Shown here: positions 58,084 to 64,000 of the stretch, piece by piece
Numbering within the stretch: the stretch's first letter is position 1
Layout of the letters: each line of letters begins with the position of its first letter
Assembly (NCBI GenBank): GCA_023525975.1
Contig: CM042044.1
Span: 12,572,501 to 12,636,500 of the forward strand
Source of the DNA: Smallanthus sonchifolius
Lineage: Eukaryota > Streptophyta > Magnoliopsida > Asterales > Asteraceae
Direction: 5' to 3'
DNA length: 64,000 nt
Notes under the pieces: model-generated
What the model was told of the DNA's origin: nothing
The model's input: only the letters and a program-made list of their open reading frames with translations
The model's database searches: none
Translations under genes and position numbers: made by a program

Positions 58084-60582
58084 GGTTCTAGCTACTACTC
58101 AAAGATTGATCTCAGATCAGGATACCATCAGTTGAGGATACAAGAAGAAGACATACCAAAGACTGCGTTTAGGACACGGTATGGGCATTACGAGTTCCTG
58201 GTTATGCCGTTTGGTTTAACAAATGCACCTGCGGTATTCATGGATCTTATGAATAGGGTATGCAAACCTTATTTGGATAAATTCGTGATAGTATTCATCG
58301 ACGATATACTAATCTACTCACGAAGCAAAGAAGATCATGAACAACATTTGAGGTTAATCCTGGAATTGCTAAAAAATGAGAAGTTGTATGCAAAGTTTTC
58401 CAAATGTGACTTTTGGTTACGAGAAGTACACTTTCTTGGACACGTGATTAATGAAAAAGGAATTCACGTGGACCCTGCCAAGATTGAAGCAATCAAGAAT
58501 TGGGAAGCTCCTCGAACGCCAACCGAAGTTCGTCAGTTTTTGGGTTTAGCCGGTTACTACAGGCGATTTATTGAAAACTTTTCAAAAATAGCCCAGCCTC
58601 TGACTACGCTAACCCAGAAAGACAAAAAGTTTGATTGGGAAGAAAAGCAAGAAGCGGCATTTCAATTGCTTAAGCAAAGACTATGTCGGGCACCGATCCT
58701 ATCACTTCCTAAGGGAACAGATAACTTTGTTGTATACTGCGATGCGTCACACCAAGGTCTTGGTTGTGTGTTGATGCAAAAAGACAAAGTTATTGCATAC
58801 GCATCCCGACAACTCAAGGTGCATGAGAAGAACTATACCACCCATGATTTGGAATTGGGAGCCGTAGTTTTCGCACTAAAGATTTGGAGGCACTACTTGT
58901 ACAGTACTAAATGCATTGTTTATACCGACCACAAGAGCCTCCAACACATATTTGATCAGAAGATGTTGAACATGCGGCAACGAAGATGGGTTGAATTACT
59001 AAACGACTATGATTGTGAGATTCGTTACCACCCAGGAAAAGCAAATGTGGTGGCTGACGCGTTGAGTAGAAAAGAAAGAGTTAAAACTCTTCGTGTGCGT
59101 GCATTGGGAATGACTATTCAGACGAGTCTTAAAATTCACATCCTAAATGCACAGAAAGAAGCACTAAAAGAGGAGAATGTAAAGAATGAGTCCTTACGGG
59201 GAATGGATAAGCAATTTGAGTCTAAGTCTGATGAGACTCTCTACTTTATGAACAGAATTTGGGTGCCAAGTGTTGGTAACCTAAGAGAGCTGATCATGGA
59301 CGAAGCTCACAAGTCCAGGTATTCCATTCATCCAGGGTCTGACAAGATGTATAAGGATCTGAAAGAATTTTATTGGTGGCCAAGTATGAAGGGAAGTATT
59401 GCAACGTATGTTGGGAAGTGTTTGACATGCTCCAAAGTTAAGGCGGAATATCAGAAACCATCTGGATTGTTACAACAACCAGAAATTCCGCAATGGAAAT
59501 GGGAGCATATTTCTATGGATTTCATTACTAAGTTACCCAGGACCTCTAGCGGTCATGATACGATATGGGTCATCGTGGACCGATTAACAAAATCCGCGCA
59601 CTTTCTACCTATCAGAGAAGATTACAAGATGGAGAAGTTGTCAAGGATCTATGTAAATGAAATTGTGGCAAGGCACGGAGTACCTATCTCCATTATTTCA
59701 GATAGAGATAGTCGATTTACTTCAAGGTTCTGGCAGACGTTGCAGAAGGCTTTGGGGACACGTTTGGATATGAGTACTGCTTACCACCCCCAAACGGATG
59801 GTCAAAGCGAAAGGACTATCCAGACATTAGAAGATATGCTTAGAGCTTGTGTGATTGATTTTGGAGGTAATTGGGATGCCCACTTACCACTGGTAGAGTT
59901 TTCCTATAATAACAGTTATCACACTAGCATCAAATGCGCACCTTTTGAAGCTTTGTACGGACGCAAATGTCGATCACCGGTGTGTTGGGCTGAAATTGGT
60001 GATAGCCAATTAACAGGCCCAGAAATCATTCAAGAGACAACCGATAAGATAGTCAAGATTAAAGATAGGCTTAAGGCAGCCAGAGACCGTAAGAAAAGTT
60101 ACGCAGACACCCGAAGGAAACCTCTGGAATTTCAAATCGGTGATAAAGTTCTTTTAAAGGTCTCACCCTGGAAGGGTGTGGTACGTTTTGGGAAAAGAAG
60201 CAAACTCAGCCCGAGGTATGTTGGACCATTCGAGATTGTGGATAGAATTGGTCCAGTAGCTTACAAGCTTAAATTACCTCAAGAACTTAGCAGCGTACAC
60301 GATACATTCCATGTGTCGAATTTGAAGAAATGTCTAGCTGACGATACATTATGTGTACCACTCGAGGAGGTTCGGATTGATGGTAAACTCCATTTTATCG
60401 AAGAACCCGTGGAGATCATGGATAGAGAAATCAAAAGGCTTAAGCGAAGTCGTCTTCCGATTATTAAGGTCAGATGGAACTCAAGACGAGGTCCTGAGTT
60501 CACATGGGAACGGGAAGATCAAATGAAGCTTAAGTACCCTCAACTCTTTCAAGAGGATCCTGTCCAGAACAATACAAATTGA
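58084..60582 (+). CDS. Rest of reverse transcriptase, RNase H, integrase, chromodomain (after the in-frame stop)
   Basis: This continues in the same frame as the ORF ending at 58083. An ATG at 58132 is internal to the RT and not a natural start. RT active site FIDD lies at 58294-58305 (Asp-Asp at polyprotein residues 768-769). RNase H begins VVYCDASHQGLGCVL, with YTDHKSLQHIF further on. Integrase: H-H-C-C (HKSRYSIHPGSDKM to CLTCSK), DDE core in SMDFITKLPRT, SDRDSRFTS and PQTDGQSERT. The tail has a GPF module and a chromodomain near 60400-60545 (REIKRLKRSRLPIIKVRWNS, GPEFTWERED), which in this group is thought to guide insertion to heterochromatin. No further stop is seen. It ends PVQNNTN. Confidence 0.95.
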   Translation, partial: GSSYYSKIDLRSGYHQLRIQEEDIPKTAFRTRYGHYEFLVMPFGLTNAPAVFMDLMNRVCKPYLDKFVIVFIDDILIYSRSKEDHEQHLRLILELLKNEKLYAKFSKCDFWLREVHFLGHVINEKGIHVDPAKIEAIKNWEAPRTPTEVRQFLGLAGYYRRFIENFSKIAQPLTTLTQKDKKFDWEEKQEAAFQLLKQRLCRAPILSLPKGTDNFVVYCDASHQGLGCVLMQKDKVIAYASRQLKVHEKNYTTHDLELGAVVFALKIWRHYLYSTKCIVYTDHKSLQHIFDQKMLNMRQRRWVELLNDYDCEIRYHPGKANVVADALSRKERVKTLRVRALGMTIQTSLKIHILNAQKEALKEENVKNESLRGMDKQFESKSDETLYFMNRIWVPSVGNLRELIMDEAHKSRYSIHPGSDKMYKDLKEFYWWPSMKGSIATYVGKCLTCSKVKAEYQKPSGLLQQPEIPQWKWEHISMDFITKLPRTSSGHDTIWVIVDRLTKSAHFLPIREDYKMEKLSRIYVNEIVARHGVPISIISDRDSRFTSRFWQTLQKALGTRLDMSTAYHPQTDGQSERTIQTLEDMLRACVIDFGGNWDAHLPLVEFSYNNSYHTSIKCAPFEALYGRKCRSPVCWAEIGDSQLTGPEIIQETTDKIVKIKDRLKAARDRKKSYADTRRKPLEFQIGDKVLLKVSPWKGVVRFGKRSKLSPRYVGPFEIVDRIGPVAYKLKLPQELSSVHDTFHVSNLKKCLADDTLCVPLEEVRIDGKLHFIEEPVEIMDREIKRLKRSRLPIIKVRWNSRRGPEFTWEREDQMKLKYPQLFQEDPVQNNTN

Positions 60583-60603
60583 ATTTCGGGACGAAATTCC
60601 CTT

Positions 60604-60616
60604 AACTAGGGGAGAC
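60604..60616 (+). promoter_or_regulatory. Polypurine tract of the young element
   Basis: AACTAGGGGAGAC directly before the 3' LTR, preceded by TTTCGGGACGAAATTCC, the same palindromic motif found before LTR A at 1607-1626. Confidence 0.88.
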
Positions 60617-63600
60617 TGTGACAACCCCTAATTTCAGGTCAACATCTTAAAATCCTATTTCCATGCATTACTAGTCAATAACCATCATTAGGACTCAGTT
60701 AAATGAAAATTAGGTCGTCATACAATGTGCACAACAATTTTGTAGAACATTCTTGTGCATAAGAGAAAATAAACAAACATTGGTGATGAATGACACACTT
60801 TGGTCAAACAGCAAGTCAAACATATTCATTTTATATTAAACACATGGATACAATTTCTATTTTTGTATTTACGAACATTTTATTTCTTTAACATAATATA
60901 TATACATGTATACATAAATCTTTCTGCTCACATTGTTCATGCGCACACGCCATTCCTAATAAAACTACCTAAGTATTATTTTATATAAATTTAAACTTAT
61001 AAAACCATTATTTATTTCTAAGAACTAAATATTTTATAAAAATCAAGACTATGCAATACAATTTTAATAACTAACAACATTTTATAAAAACTCTATATAA
61101 AAGACTTTAATTTTTATAAAAGCATTTATAAAAGTCTTCAAAAGATGTAAAAGAATTTTTATAAAAAAAATAGACAAGACATCACCCACATCTTACTCCA
61201 CCTCCCACACCCCTTTTCTTTCATCCACTTACACACACAAACACACCATGATTTCTTAAATATTTTAATAAGAAAACCATGCCCAATTCTCCTATAAATA
61301 GAAGCCTTCATCCACCATTTTCACTTGCACCAAACAAATCACTCTCAAACTCTCTCATTTTCTCTCTCAAATTTTGGGCAAAATAGTGCAAGAACAAAGT
61401 CCCAACTTTGAAGTTCTTGATTTGTAAGTTTCTTACTTTCTTCTTTCTAGATCTTGATTTTGATAACAAAAAGGTTTATGGGTAGTATGACACCATCATA
61501 TGCTTCATAGTGTATGTAAATAAGTGGTGATCTATGGCTAAGGCCAAACCATAAACATACCTTCAACATTCAAGAACTAGTCCATTTACTTTATATTATT
61601 ACTTTACATACAATTGTGCTTTCATTTTTCTTTCTCCTAACACCTACTAACTCGTTAGATTACTTTTATTTACACTTTATATCATATATTTACAAGGTTG
61701 GATGAGTTAAATAAAGTTGAAATGACCATATGCAACCTAAAAATAAACTTTCACCGTTAAAACGTCGATTTTGGACATAAAACATGAATTTTACTTAATG
61801 ATCACCAAAAATTCCCATATTTTTTTCTGTAGCTCCTATATAATATAAAAAGCTTCCATATTAAATTTCATGATTTATGGAGCTCGGGAACTATATCTAT
61901 AAAATAAATCTTGTAAAAACAAATGTCGTTTTTATACTTAAACTTTTCATAAAAATATAATACTTTTACCATATGATTTACTGGTCATGAAGAGTTCAAA
62001 AAATAATAATCATAATTTTTGGACTTGTCTAGCTATCCTTTCTAATTTTGGCTATTGTAAATAACTTTTGGAAAAATACTTAACTATTTCAAAAACCTCC
62101 CCAAAATTTACAAAATGTTTTTGAGATCATATAAAGCTTAAAAAATAAATTTCATAACTTTTGGAGATGTCTAGATATACTTTTTCATTTTCGGTTATTT
62201 TACGATAACCGAATGGAGAAACCTTACTTCAACTCTCCAGTAAATTCTGGAAAAATTCCAGAATCTTTTATAAATATTAAAGAGTCTACTGACAGAATTT
62301 CATAAAGTTTGGATTTGGACAGCTATACTTTCGAAATTATGGCTTATTTTAAGGTTTTACGACCTAATTAGATAATAAAAACATCTTTAAACACTAACTC
62401 TTGACTCGACCAACTTTTGAAAGTCTTCTTATATTTAATATAAGGTAAGATGAGTCATCATAACACTAATTTATCAAGATTCATGACCATATTATTATTT
62501 TTAAGTTTAATACACCGCAAAACGTCGTAAATCGACTAATTTTTAAAGTTAAGCTTGTTTGAGTTTATTTAAGGAGTTCAAAACCTTATAAACCTAAATT
62601 TTAAACTTCTGACTTTGAAGTTATAATTTACCAAGTTCGGTCCCTTGAAAGTCCTAAACACTTATACGGGTCACACGATTTCAAAACATGATTTTTAACA
62701 ATATAAGTGGTATTTTAACGCATGTGTAAACTTTCGCTTTATTCTCATCCCTCCAACTTAAACTTAAACATCAAACAAGTGTTCGACAAAGATTTTCATA
62801 AACATTTAAAGTTAACAAAATCTTTTTAAGCAATTCATCACCATTGTCTCTCGTACTAGAAATTACGAGTCTAAACATGCATAACACGTTAGGATTGTTC
62901 CGTAATCCTCAATAGCATTTAATTACATCGTAGGACTCAAGTAGGAACATCCGGTTGCAACAATTCGTGCACATATTTTGTTGGAATTGACGTAGCTTCA
63001 GACTACCAATCAGTGAGTTCTCGCGGCCCCTTTTTACTTATTTATTTCGGGGGAAAAACATGCTTTTATCATTTATTTTACACATGTGTCATTATTTAGG
63101 AATAAATTTACATGAGTTAAGCATATTATCACTAAAGTCCCCTTATTTTACACAACTATTTAGCTTGGAATTAAGCCGTGGAATATATGAATAGATCTAT
63201 TTGGGTTGACACCCCCATTCATGGTTGGTCGCGCCAACTTTGACTATCATGTCTTGTGAATGTATATTATCCATTTCATTTTAGATGTTTCGTGATAAGG
63301 CATCTGTAGGGGCGAACAAGGAAGTCAATGTTTGGTTGTGGGCTCATTGTAATTATGTCCTGTTTGTGTGTAAAATATGCAATTATATATATTTGTGCCT
63401 CAAACCTGCGAGCTCACCAACTATTTTAGTTGACGTTTTCAAGCATGTTTTTCAGGAAATGAACAAGCATGATGGAAACCTTTCTAGGAATTTTAATTGA
63501 AGACTTTTGTTGTTGTCTTTTTATTATCTTGTTAAATTTGTATTTTGAAGAATTATGTAGCCGCCTCTAGGCTTTAAACGTTGTAGTCGTATTTTGGTGA

Positions 63601-63694
63601 TGTTATGAAAGTAATTAAGTATTTCTATATAAGCAATGTTGTTATGGTTCCTTGTCAGTCGCGCCTCGTGTTTCTGCTTTAGCGGGGTGTGACA
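60617..63694 (+). repeat. 3' LTR of the young element (intact)
   Basis: 3078 bp, TGTGACAACCCC to GCGGGGTGTGACA. It is the uninterrupted reference for the 5' LTR. The TATA box TATAAATA is at 61293-61300. It has no coding content. Confidence 0.96.
61293..61300 (+). promoter_or_regulatory. TATA box of the 3' LTR
   Basis: TATAAATA about 676 bp into the LTR. It could drive transcription out of the element to the right. Confidence 0.72.
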
Positions 63695-64000
63695 CCCCAA
63701 ATTTATTTACTTAATAAATAAATACAGGTTGCAACGATTTGGTTCATTACACGATAGCGGAAGCGGTAATTGTGATTTCTAAGACTTGATTACATATACA
63801 GTTACTAAACTAAGTAATACTATGATCTAGGTTCTTCTAGATCAACGATAGACTTGAGACTTGATATTCTACGTCCTTCCAGCTACTAGGAAATTGATCC
63901 AACATGGCTAGCCTATTCCAACCGCGCCATGGCTAAAGGTTACCTGAGAAACATACTTGAAAGTGTCAACACAAAGGTTGGTGAGTTCACAGAGTTAGTT
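63688..64000 (-). mobile_element. Start of another LTR (family A-like), cut by the window end
   Basis: It begins TGTGACACCCCAAATTT and later has GTTACCTGAGAAACATAC and GTTGGTGAGTTCACAG (63938-63995), the reverse of the CTCACCAAC block in the other LTRs. Its first seven bases, TGTGACA, are also the last seven of the young element's LTR. The remainder lies beyond the window. Confidence 0.7.

Larger units (their letters stand above)
50576..63694 (+). mobile_element. Young Tekay-like Ty3/gypsy element (LTR family C), nearly complete
   Basis: Two LTRs, 50576-55789 (with a 2132-bp solo LTR inside) and 60617-63694, are 3077 and 3078 bp without the insert. By eye they differ at only about ten bases, roughly 0.3 percent. 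Between them are a tRNA-Met primer site, a single-frame gag-pol of 1527 codons with one stop, and a polypurine tract. TAGAA precedes the element but does not follow it: its right end runs directly into another LTR at 63688. Confidence 0.95.

Overview
This is repeat-dominated nuclear DNA from a flowering plant. It is AT-rich, with many (TA)n tracts, nested LTR retrotransposons, tRNA-derived SINEs, hAT, CACTA and Harbinger debris, and one ordinary intron-bearing host gene. The Ty3 chromovirus proteins and the Athila-type ORF1 resemble what I know from the daisy family (Asteraceae). That placement rests on recall and is tentative.

Layout. 1-4256: 3' end of a Tekay-like Ty3/gypsy element (integrase, frameshifted chromodomain, 2.6-kb LTR). 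4257-5863: CACTA remnant. 6107-6324: SINE. 9253-9788: hAT-type MITE. 10226-10735: Harbinger ORF1 remnant. 11872-14330: decayed Ty1/copia pol. 14862-15594: microsatellites around a microsatellite-associated MITE. 16620-21449: old LTR (family B) split by a solo LTR (family A) at 17549-20289. 22216-22832: hAT-type MITE. 23545-23735: LINE tail. 24998-27440: hAT transposase pseudogene. 27987-28320 and 29720-29976: SINEs. 30446-34830: the host gene, minus strand, 7 coding exons, 736 aa, a microspherule-protein-N/FHA nuclear protein related to Arabidopsis EMB1967. 35166-35841: hAT-derived insertion just upstream of it. 36417-38760: Athila ORF1 remnant between palindrome clusters. 38868-38927: miniature SINE. 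40482-41669: MITE and a hairpin array. 42547-50575: Athila-like element with gag and protease but no reverse transcriptase, split by a solo LTR A at 46231-48894. 50576-63694: a young, nearly complete Tekay-like element whose 5' LTR is split by a solo LTR B at 51248-53379 and whose polyprotein has one premature stop. 63688-64000: start of another LTR.

Nesting order on the right: the Athila-like element came first, solo LTR A and the young Tekay-like element entered it, and LTR B entered the young element's 5' LTR. Three solo LTRs keep perfect 5-bp target duplications (AGCTA, TTAAA, CAATT), so LTR-LTR recombination is active here.

The most unusual signal is that several unrelated repeats carry arrays of short hairpins whose arms change in a compensated way: CG-NNN-CG palindromes in both Athila regions, CGAAACTA/TAGTTTCG in LTR B, and TGAGGT/ACCTCA in unassigned DNA at 41.4 kb. 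This suggests that palindromicity, rather than sequence, is kept.
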